In this document: positions 22,608-29,429 of the stretch, one piece after another | Layout: each line of letters begins with the position of its first letter | Numbering within the stretch: position 1 is the first letter of the stretch | Virus record (IMG/VR): IMGVR_UViG_3300050821_006746 | Location: 45,142 to 109,141 of that record | Strand: one strand, 5' to 3' | DNA: 64,000 bases | DNA from: a virus | Notes under the pieces: generated by a model | Told to the model about the DNA's origin: nothing | The model's database searches: none | The model's input: the letters and a program-made list of their open reading frames with translations, nothing else | Position numbers and translations under genes: made by a program

Positions 22608-23252
22608 ATGCCATTTCAGTCAATCGATTTGCTTAAAGACGCCTCTATAACCATAGGAGAGCATACCTATCCAATTACACACTTCGCCTCATCCACGTCA
22701 GAGATGATCGATCAGGTTGCACATTTTAGCCGCACGTGGGATGAACGGCGTGGCGATATCCATTTTGAAACGTACACGGATGTAGAGTTAACCCCCTATG
22801 GAAGAGCAGTTATACAAGAATACCTCTCTAATGGACAATGCTGCGATGTCACGATCAATTATGGTTATTCCCCTGTGGTAGCATCGTCTAGGCGACCGTG
22901 CCCACGCAACACCCGCATTCAGCGAGTGCAAGCCAAACGTAAGGCACTGTACCTGGGCCACAATGGCAAATGTTGCTCGCTACGCACTCGTAAAGCGTCG
23001 CTAGCACTCAGGAAGGCAGAGCAACGCTGGTATCTCGATATGAGCGCTGAGCAGCCTGTGGCGAGCGAATATGAGCGTGTGTCTCCACGAGTAGCTAGGA
23101 AGCAGGCGAGCGATGCGAGGCGGTTCTATCGGAGCTTTGGGCCACTAAAGAATGATCCCAACTATCTCGATTTGGGTGAATACTTCGATCGAGAGATTGC
23201 GTACGCATTTACTGTGCCTGACCATGAGATTGGAGAAACATATAATGGATGA
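22608..23252 (+). CDS. Hypothetical protein (214 aa)
   Basis: The ATG at 22608 follows TTTGGAGCACAAC, immediately after a terminator. The N-terminal 100 residues are mixed alpha/beta; the middle is strongly basic (RRPCPRNTRIQRVQAKRKAL...LRTRKASLALRKAEQRW) and could bind nucleic acid; acidic C-terminus. No family recognised. Confidence 0.72.
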   Translation: MPFQSIDLLKDASITIGEHTYPITHFASSTSEMIDQVAHFSRTWDERRGDIHFETYTDVELTPYGRAVIQEYLSNGQCCDVTINYGYSPVVASSRRPCPRNTRIQRVQAKRKALYLGHNGKCCSLRTRKASLALRKAEQRWYLDMSAEQPVASEYERVSPRVARKQASDARRFYRSFGPLKNDPNYLDLGEYFDREIAYAFTVPDHEIGETYNG

Positions 23253-23436
23253 GCACGAGATACTTGGTAAGATTGCCTACGAGGCGTATGAGCAAGCTTA
23301 CAGTTGGGTTCGTCGTGGGCTGCTTGGATGGGATAAGTTGAGAGAGGACGAGAAACAGCCGTGGATAGCCGTTGGGCAAGCCGTCGCTGAGCGGGTGATA
23401 GCAGATTTGCAAACAGCGGTGGAGGCTAGCGAATGA
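23245..23436 (+). CDS. Hypothetical protein (63 aa)
   Basis: Begins MDEHEILGKIAYEAYEQ and overlaps the previous gene by eight bases. Helical acidic protein resembling small phage proteins of the Gam/unknown class. Coupled by ATGA to the next gene. Confidence 0.65.
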   Translation: MDEHEILGKIAYEAYEQAYSWVRRGLLGWDKLREDEKQPWIAVGQAVAERVIADLQTAVEASE

Positions 23437-23636
23437 CTTTATATGTTTCCAAAGAGCAGGCCAGGAGTATGATGGTTGAGCACTGCTTGAGGTGCCACAA
23501 AGTACGTAGCCTGGGCTTTTATCAGCTAACTGAGCAAACACCTGTGATGATTTCCGTGAGCGAGGATCGACTGACGCAAGCAGTAAGTATACAAGAGTTT
23601 TGTGATTGTGACGAGCGAAAAGAGGCGAGTGAATGA
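23433..23636 (+). CDS. Small DUF5679-like zinc-binding protein (67 aa)
   Basis: CLRCHKVR near residue 18 and CDCDE near 57 could form one metal site, as in short phage proteins that begin with a CxxC plus Arg/Lys. The family name is tentative. ATGA overlap with the following frame. Confidence 0.6.
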   Translation: MTLYVSKEQARSMMVEHCLRCHKVRSLGFYQLTEQTPVMISVSEDRLTQAVSIQEFCDCDERKEASE

Positions 23637-23862
23637 CAGATGAGCAGTTACGTCTTATGGCTGAGATACTTGCTCGCTTGTTTTAGGCAGCGATTGGACT
23701 GTGCTATACAACGCGTGGGGTGCGAATGTGGGTCAGTGTCGCTATTGCGGTGCGGTTGGGGAAATCTACTATCCCGATATCCACTATAAGCACCAGGAGA
23801 AATGCCCCATTAATTTGTGTGTACAATTAAACCAGTCATTGCAGGTTAACGCCGCCCCATAA
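23633..23862 (+). pseudogene. Zinc-finger phage protein interrupted by a -1 frameshift
   Basis: An ATGA-coupled start gives MTDEQLRLMAEILARLF then a stop at 23684-23686. In the -1 frame the reading continues LGSDWTVLYNAWGANVGQC, then CRYCGA, a His at HYKHQEKCP and a stop at 23860-23862. The joined product is a typical phage CxxCG...HxxxC mini zinc protein. The junction TTGTTTTAG could be slippery, so programmed frameshifting, mutation or a sequencing error are all possible. Confidence 0.6.
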
Positions 23863-23865
23863 AAG

Positions 23866-23910
23866 AGATGGCAGGTAATCCGTACTTACATTCTGGATTA
23901 CCCACCATCT
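23866..23910. terminator. Strong convergent stem-loop
   Basis: AGATGG (23866-23871) with CCATCT (23905-23910) and GGTAATCC (23874-23881) with GGATTACC (23895-23902) form a 14-bp stem with an internal loop. It sits between the converging + (to 23862) and - (to 24055) gene groups. Bases 23911-24054 hold nothing else recognisable. Confidence 0.75.
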
Positions 23911-24054
23911 AAGCCTACTCGTTTGGTTATTCTAAAATTTGTGGCGTATTTGCGAGCCTGGATATCTGTTTATCCAAAGAGTATGCTATGAGTAGACGTG
24001 AGCAGAATAGCATATCTCGACATCCTGTGCAAGAGCAATCAGCCAAACAGGCTA

Positions 24055-24420
24055 CTACTCTAAATCTGGCAGCGGTATTGTGTTGCTGAGTTCCAGACAT
24101 TCTCGTACATCGTAGAGCGGTGTGATTATCGGCTTTTTGCCCATATAGGGGTTGTATATGTATGCCGATGGCTCTTGTGTAACTACACGATTGGTGGCTT
24201 CTACCTCTTCCTTGCGCATCAGCCATTGCGGTGCGGCGGCATGTGCAAAATAGCACACCTTGCCGAGACATTGCTCTGCGTTGGCGTCCGTTGCTCTGGT
24301 GAAAGTGAGCGTGCAGACAGTGCATCGGTATCTGAGCGTTGGCTTGCCGTAGATATTATCTACGTGTTCTCCCACGAGCTGATGTGCGAGGTGCGGTTTG
24401 CGGGTAAAGATTTTGAACAT
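24055..24420 (-). CDS. Hypothetical zinc-binding protein (121 aa)
   Basis: RCTVCTLTF near residue 32 and a downstream C...CYFAHA group suggest a treble-clef or ribbon zinc site. C-terminal half is Pro/Tyr-rich. Last gene of the integrase-side minus operon. Confidence 0.7.
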   Translation of the reverse strand: MFKIFTRKPHLAHQLVGEHVDNIYGKPTLRYRCTVCTLTFTRATDANAEQCLGKVCYFAHAAAPQWLMRKEEVEATNRVVTQEPSAYIYNPYMGKKPIITPLYDVRECLELSNTIPLPDLE

Positions 24421-24422
24421 GA

Positions 24423-24578
24423 TTATCTCCTGTACTCAGGTGGTGGCAATAGTATCTTACAGCCAGGGCACGCCCAAATTCTTGTGTCATTGGCGTAGTA
24501 CTCATACCATTGCTTGCGGAGCGGGTTTACTTCGGTGGGATCTAAGGCTGCTTGTTCTCTTTCCGTTGGCGTGCTCAT
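24423..24578 (-). CDS. Small CPGC protein (51 aa)
   Basis: The start at 24578 overlaps the upstream stop (ATGA); the frame extends further but lacks a ribosome site. Ends ACPGCKILLPPPEYRR; the single CPGC may bind metal as a dimer. Function unknown. Confidence 0.6.
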   Translation of the reverse strand: MSTPTEREQAALDPTEVNPLRKQWYEYYANDTRIWACPGCKILLPPPEYRR

Positions 24579-24784
24579 GCTTGCTCCCTCTTTTTCTGTT
24601 CTACCAGTGTGGTGCATCGTTCTGGAATACCTTCAACCATTGAAAGTATGTGAAGTGTATGTCCTTGTCGATCGCCTTCAGGAAAATACTTTTCTACGCT
24701 TTCTTTAATTTGAGCCAATGCCCCTGACAAGAATCGCATGTGGTTTATTATCTCTTCTTTATCGTCTGGCGTTATCTTACTCAT
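24575..24784 (-). CDS. Hypothetical helical protein (69 aa)
   Basis: Starts after AAGGAGCACTA, the GGAGCAC-type site repeated before most genes of this operon. Helical; begins MSKITPDDKEEI. No family recognised. Confidence 0.65.
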   Translation of the reverse strand: MSKITPDDKEEIINHMRFLSGALAQIKESVEKYFPEGDRQGHTLHILSMVEGIPERCTTLVEQKKREQA

Positions 24785-24972
24785 TAGTGCTCCTTCATTC
24801 TCCAGTGGATTGTCTCTTGCAACGCCTGATTAGGCGAGAAGCCTAACCGTCCATCCATGCGCTTATTGCGATAGCCGAAGTAACGGCATAAGAGGAGAAA
24901 TAGTGCATTTTCGTCGATGTCGAGTGCTTCTAGCACTTCAATATTTTCGCGGTCTTCGTCACTGAGTTTCAT
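24784..24972 (-). CDS. Hypothetical protein (62 aa)
   Basis: TAATG overlap with the upstream gene sets the start at 24972. The segment NALFLLLCRYFGYRNKRM is a hydrophobic then basic helix; possible membrane-peripheral or DNA-binding role, not determined. Confidence 0.65.
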   Translation of the reverse strand: MKLSDEDRENIEVLEALDIDENALFLLLCRYFGYRNKRMDGRLGFSPNQALQETIHWRMKEH

Positions 24973-25277
24973 TAGTGCTCCTCTTCTCGTCTTTGTGCAT
25001 CCATAGTCAATCTGGTCAAGTAGCGATGCCAGTCCCATTTACGATCCTCCGAATAAATCCAGCCTGGCAACACTACGCCGGGACCTATTTTGCTGTCTCT
25101 CGTGTCGTTGTTGTAGACAAGCGTGTCAATTGCCATCGCTAAGGCTGTGCGGTAGACACGCAACTCTTCCTCTGGGCTACTATAACCAGAATTGTATCTA
25201 TCACTCAGTTTCCACCGAAGATCAGCAAGATTTCTGTTTTGGTCTTCGGTGCCGTCTGTAAAAGAATTGTGAATCAT
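24972..25277 (-). CDS. Hypothetical protein (101 aa)
   Basis: Charged helical protein with Trp-rich C-terminal part (GWIYSEDRKWDWHRYL). Ribosome site AAGGAGCACAATC. Overlaps both neighbours. Confidence 0.66.
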   Translation of the reverse strand: MIHNSFTDGTEDQNRNLADLRWKLSDRYNSGYSSPEEELRVYRTALAMAIDTLVYNNDTRDSKIGPGVVLPGWIYSEDRKWDWHRYLTRLTMDAQRREEEH

Positions 25278-25540
25278 GATTGTGCTCCTTGCTCTGACTC
25301 AGGATCTATCTTTTCGCCCAAATACCGCATGAGCACCCAGTCCGCGCCCACTTTCCGTGTAGGGTCGTAGTCTTCGGGCGTGCCATTCCATTCCTCGATA
25401 GCCTTGAGCAGCGATTGTCGCTCTTTGTCGGGGAGAAAACTGAGATCAAAGTCATTGCACCCATGATTGCTATATTGATCGGATGCGAGATCAAGCAACA
25501 TTGCTATGAGTTTGCGTTCATAGGATTTGAGTCTTGCCAT
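25274..25540 (-). CDS. Hypothetical protein (88 aa)
   Basis: Begins MARLKSYERKLIAMLLDLAS; helical with an acidic second half ending DPESEQGAQS. Coupled to its neighbours by ATGA and TAATG overlaps. Confidence 0.66.
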   Translation of the reverse strand: MARLKSYERKLIAMLLDLASDQYSNHGCNDFDLSFLPDKERQSLLKAIEEWNGTPEDYDPTRKVGADWVLMRYLGEKIDPESEQGAQS

Positions 25541-25698
25541 TAATGTGTCCCTTTATTTGCTCTACGTTTCTTCTTCAACCCGAAATGATAAATCCATTGC
25601 TCAGTTTGTATGTGAAACCAGCAGTACACGCCACTATTCGGGCATATGGGCATCTCTTTGCCGGATTCCAGGCAGAGTGGACAAAGTTGCTTTTTCAT
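25540..25698 (-). CDS. Small double CxxC zinc protein (52 aa)
   Basis: The ATG at 25698 follows GGGAGCACATTG. CPLC near residue 6 and CPNSGVYCWFH near 19 form a compact zinc-ribbon, then a basic tail KKKRRANKGTH. Possible nucleic-acid binding. Confidence 0.65.
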   Translation of the reverse strand: MKKQLCPLCLESGKEMPICPNSGVYCWFHIQTEQWIYHFGLKKKRRANKGTH

Positions 25699-25711
25699 CA
25701 ATGTGCTCCCT

Positions 25712-25993
25712 TTAAACATGGACATGGTAGTTATCGCTACAGTCATACATGAGAGCGAACTCGCTTCCGTTGCAGTTTTCAATGTGATGCATTGCAATAT
25801 CTTTTAGCCCATCTAATTCGTAAAATTGGATGATACTTCGCGAAAGCGCAAGGTCAAAGCCTCTTTGCCGATTTGTTTTAAGTCTTGCGGCAATGACTGG
25901 CATTCGATCATGCACGCGATAAACGATGGTTATGGTAAAGTCGTGCTCTTCTATGAGTGTTGTGAGCGTTTGTATGATGTCCTCTTCATTCAT
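25712..25993 (-). CDS. Hypothetical protein (93 aa)
   Basis: Mixed alpha/beta (FTITIVYRVHDRMPVIAARL). Overlaps the upstream gene by eight bases. No domain recognised. Confidence 0.66.
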   Translation of the reverse strand: MNEEDIIQTLTTLIEEHDFTITIVYRVHDRMPVIAARLKTNRQRGFDLALSRSIIQFYELDGLKDIAMHHIENCNGSEFALMYDCSDNYHVHV

Positions 25994-26402
25994 GACGTGC
26001 TCCCTTTAGCCTCGCCTCAAGTTCTGCGATTTGCTTCTCGTACTTCTGTGCTCCCTCCTGATAAGTGAGCATGTTCTTGCATGCGCTCTCCGCTCGTTTT
26101 TGTGCATCTTGCAATTCGTGTTGCAGTTCTCTCAGGTTCTCCCAATCTGAACCGCTTTTCTTGATCCACTCTTCCAACGTGCCTTCGGGATCTCGCATGT
26201 ACTCAGCAATGTCTTTGGCGGCATTGGCTGCTACTTGTGACTGTGAGAGATCACCGCAATAATCACTGTACTCTCTGATAAAAGGTTGCTGGTCTTTGCG
26301 TGCAGGCGGATACGTGACAGTGCAATCTGTTTTGCTGTCACCATCATAGTTGCTGTGCGTGTAGATGATGTGGATATCAAATTCGTGTACTTCGGTTGGC
26401 AT
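25986..26402 (-). CDS. Hypothetical coiled-coil protein (138 aa)
   Basis: N-terminal beta segment (residues 1-45), then a long charged helix from about 85 (LRELQHELQDAQKRAESA, QIAELEARLKGARHE). Likely oligomer. Function unknown. Confidence 0.7.
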   Translation of the reverse strand: MPTEVHEFDIHIIYTHSNYDGDSKTDCTVTYPPARKDQQPFIREYSDYCGDLSQSQVAANAAKDIAEYMRDPEGTLEEWIKKSGSDWENLRELQHELQDAQKRAESACKNMLTYQEGAQKYEKQIAELEARLKGARHE

Positions 26403-26405
26403 GGG

Positions 26406-26756
26406 TTAATTCTCCTGTTTCAGTGCCATTCGCTCAATATAGCTGCGTGATGCCTCTCCCTCTGCTGTGGTAGCAGGGACAACTCGCACAGCCACAGCCA
26501 CGCTATTGTCATTATCCGAGTATGGTACCTGCCAATCCTCTGTTTGCATGGTGTTGTTAGCGTTATGGAATACATCTGTTACGATAAAGAGGAGTGGCGT
26601 TTGATGCGGCAAGTCCTCGCCCGTTGGGGTGCGTATATGAGCAGTGAGACGAAGCGAGATCTTTTCTCCAATGCGCGGAACAACGGGCGAGCGATACGCA
26701 CCAATCTCTACTATGACCCCGGTTCTGTCATTCACTGCCTCTAAATAAATATCCAT
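26406..26756 (-). CDS. Hypothetical beta-rich protein (116 aa)
   Basis: Ribosome site AAAGGAGCATATAC. Strand-rich with regular Val/Ile alternation, helical last 15 residues. No family recognised. Confidence 0.68.
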   Translation of the reverse strand: MDIYLEAVNDRTGVIVEIGAYRSPVVPRIGEKISLRLTAHIRTPTGEDLPHQTPLLFIVTDVFHNANNTMQTEDWQVPYSDNDNSVAVAVRVVPATTAEGEASRSYIERMALKQEN

Positions 26757-26768
26757 GTATATGCTCCT

Positions 26769-26900
26769 TTACTCTATGCCGAGCAATGCGGCCAATTGAT
26801 CGCCATGCTTGTTCTCTGCTCGTTTCAGACTTGCCAGATAGCGGCCTGTGGTTGCGAGTGATTTAATACATGTTATCCGTTTTACCGGCTTCCAGTTCAT
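26769..26900 (-). CDS. Small helical protein overlapping the integrase 3' end (43 aa)
   Basis: A frame that begins MNWKPVKRITCIKS inside the last 38 bases of the integrase gene and ends GDQLAALLGIE-stop at 26769. The amino-acid sequence is helix-like and unlike random translation. No ribosome site seen, so it could be translationally coupled, a remnant, or a frameshifted extension of the integrase. Confidence 0.4.
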   Translation of the reverse strand: MNWKPVKRITCIKSLATTGRYLASLKRAENKHGDQLAALLGIE

Positions 26901-27798
26901 CTAGTACATAATGGTCTACGGTTGTTTGTATTCTTTTGTGCCTTAAAGCTTTTTGGGCGAGTCTGATATCTTCTTTGGCTAAGATCGTGCCTACGAAGCG
27001 CCGAAAGTCATGCGGCTTAATATGCTCCAATTCACAACGACTGGCGTACTTTTGCACTGCATTCCAGATTGCTTGAGGTGTGATTGGTTTAAGGAGTATT
27101 TTTTCTCCTCTGCCCGTGAATGACGTAAAGATGTATTCGCATTCTATTGGACGTGCTATAAGCCATGCTGTTATGGATGTGTGCGCCTCTTTGCTCAGGA
27201 AGGCGCTTACTGGCTTGATCTCGTTCTTGCCGCGTACTTTCAGCACATAGCCACCTTCTTGCTCCTCTATCTGGCTTTGTTTGAGTGTTGCCAGTTCGCT
27301 AGCTCGTATGCCAGAACTGGCAAGGGTATGGAGTAGAGCGCGGTCACGCAATCCTACCAGTGTAGCCGTGTTTGGCATCTCGCAGAGACGGCGCATATCC
27401 TCTGGTTTGATGCGAGTTCTAGCGTGTGGTTTGAGTTTGTCAGGATCGATCTTGACGCCTTCAATGTCTCTGAACTCTTCATAGATGGACCTGTCAATGA
27501 GTTTTCGTTTTTGAGCCTCTTTTATTATGCGTTTGATTGCTGACATCATACGATTGATCGTGTTGCTACTTTTGAAGGTTCCATCCTCTTGAGGCGTTAG
27601 AAGCATCCAATCGCGCCACTCTCGCATGGTTTGCGCGTCCATAATGTCTAGCTCTTTCTCTGATGCGAAATGCTGATAACTAGAAATGGAGTACTTGTAC
27701 ATTTTAATAGAAGAGTCAGCCAGATCATAGGTGAGCCAGTTTTGTAAATTCTGGCTCACTGTATGGAGTGCGCTGTGTGGTACAAGTTGCCGATCCAT
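26863..27798 (-). CDS. int: Tyrosine recombinase / phage integrase (311 aa)
   Basis: N-terminal SAM-like core-binding domain (about 15-125) and C-terminal catalytic domain with SSGIRASELATLK (first catalytic Arg), a mid Lys, KPHDFRRFVGT (His-x-x-Arg), LRHKRIQTTVDHY (second His and the tyrosine nucleophile). It would integrate and, with an excisionase, excise the phage genome. Start by TAATG overlap with the endonuclease VII-like gene and the preceding AGGAGGAAG; an extension upstream to 27891 would lie inside that gene. Two excisionase-like proteins (3992, 20439) are candidates for Xis. The partial direction-of-transcription pattern fits a lysogeny-side operon. Confidence 0.95.
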   Translation of the reverse strand: MDRQLVPHSALHTVSQNLQNWLTYDLADSSIKMYKYSISSYQHFASEKELDIMDAQTMREWRDWMLLTPQEDGTFKSSNTINRMMSAIKRIIKEAQKRKLIDRSIYEEFRDIEGVKIDPDKLKPHARTRIKPEDMRRLCEMPNTATLVGLRDRALLHTLASSGIRASELATLKQSQIEEQEGGYVLKVRGKNEIKPVSAFLSKEAHTSITAWLIARPIECEYIFTSFTGRGEKILLKPITPQAIWNAVQKYASRCELEHIKPHDFRRFVGTILAKEDIRLAQKALRHKRIQTTVDHYVLDELEAGKTDNMY

Positions 27799-28277
27799 TA
27801 AACTTCCTCCTGTACGTAGCTCTCGATATACTGCAAAAGTGATTTTACTCTTTCCGGTTTTTCTTCCAGCAAACCAAGAGCCTGATTGCATGCACTACAT
27901 AGCAAGCCTCTGACTCTTCCTGTGGTATGGCAGTGATCGACATGGAGCATAGGAATACGGTTTATTGTGCGCTTGCTTCTACCCGCATTATTGGTTTCTG
28001 GTTTTCCACAACAAGCGCATACACCGCTCTGCCCTTCTAGCATCCTCTCGTAGTCCTCTAGGTTAATGCCATATGCAACTCGAAGTTGTGCATCCTTCAT
28101 TTTTCGGTAGTCGTATGATGCGTGTTTATGTGATGCAACGCAGACCTTACACCACGACTCTACCCCAAATGCTTTCTTGGGAGCAGGTGAATACTCAGAT
28201 AGATTTTTGTGTTCTTTGCATCTCGAACATAGTTTTCTTCCCAGAGCATCTAATTCAACGCGCTGACCTCTTGCCAT
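27798..28277 (-). CDS. Endonuclease VII-like HNH nuclease (159 aa)
   Basis: Recombination endonuclease VII family: N-terminal zinc head CSRCKEHKNLSEY, then YGINLEDYERMLEGQSGVC, CACCGKPE, catalytic LHVDHCHTTGRVRGLLCSACNQALGL. T4 endonuclease VII resolves Holliday junctions; small free-standing relatives in phages can behave like homing nucleases. It is read from its own strong promoter and its stop overlaps the integrase start (TAATG), so integrase expression depends on it. Confidence 0.9.
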   Translation of the reverse strand: MARGQRVELDALGRKLCSRCKEHKNLSEYSPAPKKAFGVESWCKVCVASHKHASYDYRKMKDAQLRVAYGINLEDYERMLEGQSGVCACCGKPETNNAGRSKRTINRIPMLHVDHCHTTGRVRGLLCSACNQALGLLEEKPERVKSLLQYIESYVQEEV

Positions 28278-28341
28278 GAAAATCTTCCTTTCAAAACCAT
28301 CACGGGCTAAATAGGCATTTAATCAACCTATCTTCTCCTTG

Positions 28342-28370
28342 ATTATAGCAGATCATACCCCACTTGTCCA
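28342..28370 (-). promoter_or_regulatory. Promoter of endonuclease VII-integrase operon
   Basis: Minus strand: TGGACA (28370-28365), 17-bp spacer, extended -10 TGcTATAAT (hexamer 28347-28342). The leader before the ATG at 28277 can form the stem ATAGG/CCTAT, then AAGGAAG as ribosome site. It probably drives all minus genes down to 24055. Confidence 0.85.
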
Positions 28371-28439
28371 CACTTTATCGATGCATATCAAATCGTCCTA
28401 TGCTACTCGACGTGTTCCAGGTTGGCACGTATTGCGAGT

Positions 28440-28468
28440 TTGCGATGCCTGGCAGAAAAGAGTATGAT
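28440..28468 (+). promoter_or_regulatory. Sigma70 promoter
   Basis: TTGCGA (28440-28445), 17-bp spacer, TATGAT (28463-28468), 24 bases before the ATG at 28493. Divergent from the integrase-side promoter. Confidence 0.7.
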
Positions 28469-28492
28469 AGGCGAAATAGCAGAGGAGTAAAT

Positions 28493-28771
28493 ATGCAAGA
28501 ATATTCAGACTTTATCGAGCAAATAGTAGCGGCAATGAAACCGCTCATTGGTAGCATCGAAACAAGCGAGGTCAGGAAGTACGGATTGGAAGCGGCTTCT
28601 GTTGTATATGATAGGCTGATCCCTCATTGGAATACTGGCGGCGGTTCTGGTATGCCTAACCCACAGGTAACGCCAAAGGAGGTGGCTGTAGCAGAGACGT
28701 TCACTAAGGCTTGCCACAAATTGCAACTTACCGTGGAGCATGAGGTGAACATGATGCACAAGGCTGGCTAA
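28493..28771 (+). CDS. Hypothetical protein (92 aa), monocistronic
   Basis: The start after AGAGGAGTAAAT is preferred over upstream in-frame ATGs that lie before the promoter. Helical protein with a Gly-rich turn (NTGGGSGMPNPQ) and C-terminal helix. It has its own promoter and terminator next to the integrase operon, so it could be a lysogeny-associated function; no family recognised. Confidence 0.68.
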   Translation: MQEYSDFIEQIVAAMKPLIGSIETSEVRKYGLEAASVVYDRLIPHWNTGGGSGMPNPQVTPKEVAVAETFTKACHKLQLTVEHEVNMMHKAG

Positions 28772-28794
28772 GGATTAACCTCTAGACAATACGA

Positions 28795-28827
28795 GAGCGC
28801 TGAGCAGGTAGCCAGCGCTCTTTGTTT
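28795..28827 (+). terminator. Intrinsic terminator
   Basis: GAGCGCTG (28795-28802) and CAGCGCTC (28813-28820), then TTTGTTT. Ends the 28493 gene. Confidence 0.85.
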
Positions 28828-28835
28828 GCTCGTTA

Positions 28836-29072
28836 TGCTATAATCGTCACGTGGTCCCCAATCCACGAAGCTAACAGTGAGGGATGTTGACGATAGATGC
28901 TCGTCCTGCAAGTTGAACATCAATCAGTCAACATCCTCGTCGGAATGGTTCACCATCGGCGTAAGAGGTACGGTATAGCCGCTAAGTATCTGGTACTCAC
29001 TCCAGTAAACCTCGCAAAAAGAGCACGACCTATGCATCCTTCGGGATAGCGGGTAACGCGCTCTTTTTGTTT
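28836..29072 (+). ncRNA. Predicted structured small RNA, about 220 nt
   Basis: Extended -10 TGcTATAAT (hexamer 28839-28844) is followed by no plausible reading frame but by ordered stems: CGTGG/CCACG (28850-28854 with 28863-28867) right at the expected 5' end; a long helix pairing 28879-28891 with 28927-28938 (12 pairs, one bulged G); ATCC-UUCG-GGAT (28036+1000 region, 29036-29047); and a terminator, AAAAAGAGC (29016-29024) with GCTCTTTTT (29060-29068). Promoter, internal stems, a stable UUCG loop and terminator together indicate a dedicated RNA gene. It is not 6S, tmRNA or RNase P as far as can be recognised. Confidence 0.7.
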
Positions 29073-29089
29073 GATTGACAGTCGTGATA

Positions 29090-29337
29090 GCATATATTTG
29101 GTTCACCTGTATGCAAATGGTAAGCATAGGGTCGCGCCCAAGATTGCAGGTTTCGATCCCTGGCAGGTGCATTGCTCACCTGCCATGTGCAGGAAGAGCA
29201 ACGGTGTCGCTACTAAGGGACAAGCGAAGTGTACATGCGCCCCAACCAACGACGCTAGCAAACGACCTCTTGTAGAGGGAAGTGCTCTCAGCAGAGTGAG
29301 AGGATAGCACCGGAGAATTAACTAGCTCCGGTGCTAT
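29090..29337 (+). ncRNA. Second predicted structured RNA with tRNA-like 5' part
   Basis: Bases about 29099-29174 resemble a decayed tRNA: acceptor-like CACCTG/CAGGTG, a D-arm ATGC-AAATGGTAA-GCAT and a T-arm-like AGG-TTTCGATC-CCT. The anticodon arm does not pair, so a translating tRNA is unlikely. Next come GGCAGGTG/CACCTGCC (competing with the acceptor stem), CATGT/ACATG enclosing TCGCT/AGCGA, CCTCTTGTAGAGG, CTCTC/GAGAG, and a perfect 12-bp terminator stem with T-run. No open frame fits. It may be a regulatory RNA or carry a tRNA-derived attachment site. Confidence 0.5.
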
Positions 29338-29348
29338 TTTTGTTTTTT
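29304..29348 (+). terminator. Strong intrinsic terminator
   Basis: ATAGCACCGGAG (29304-29315) and CTCCGGTGCTAT (29326-29337), 12 perfect pairs, followed by TTTTTGTTTTTTT. Confidence 0.95.
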
Positions 29349-29354
29349 TGCGTG

Positions 29355-29429
29355 TTACACAAGAATATTTCTTGGCTCAATGTTGAACCCCAACCAATCT
29401 GCCAAATCCATAAACTCTTGATGCGTCAT
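29355..29429 (-). CDS. Small frame or gene remnant (24 aa)
   Basis: Begins MTHQEFMDLADWLGF, protein-like, and starts in an ATGA overlap with the frame at 29426-29542. Probably the 3' part of a decayed minus-strand gene rather than a complete one. Confidence 0.35.
   Translation of the reverse strand: MTHQEFMDLADWLGFNIEPRNILV

Noticed and set aside
29099-29174. Functional tRNA gene
   Set aside because: The anticodon stem does not form, the T-arm is imperfect and the acceptor has a mismatch; kept only as tRNA-like.
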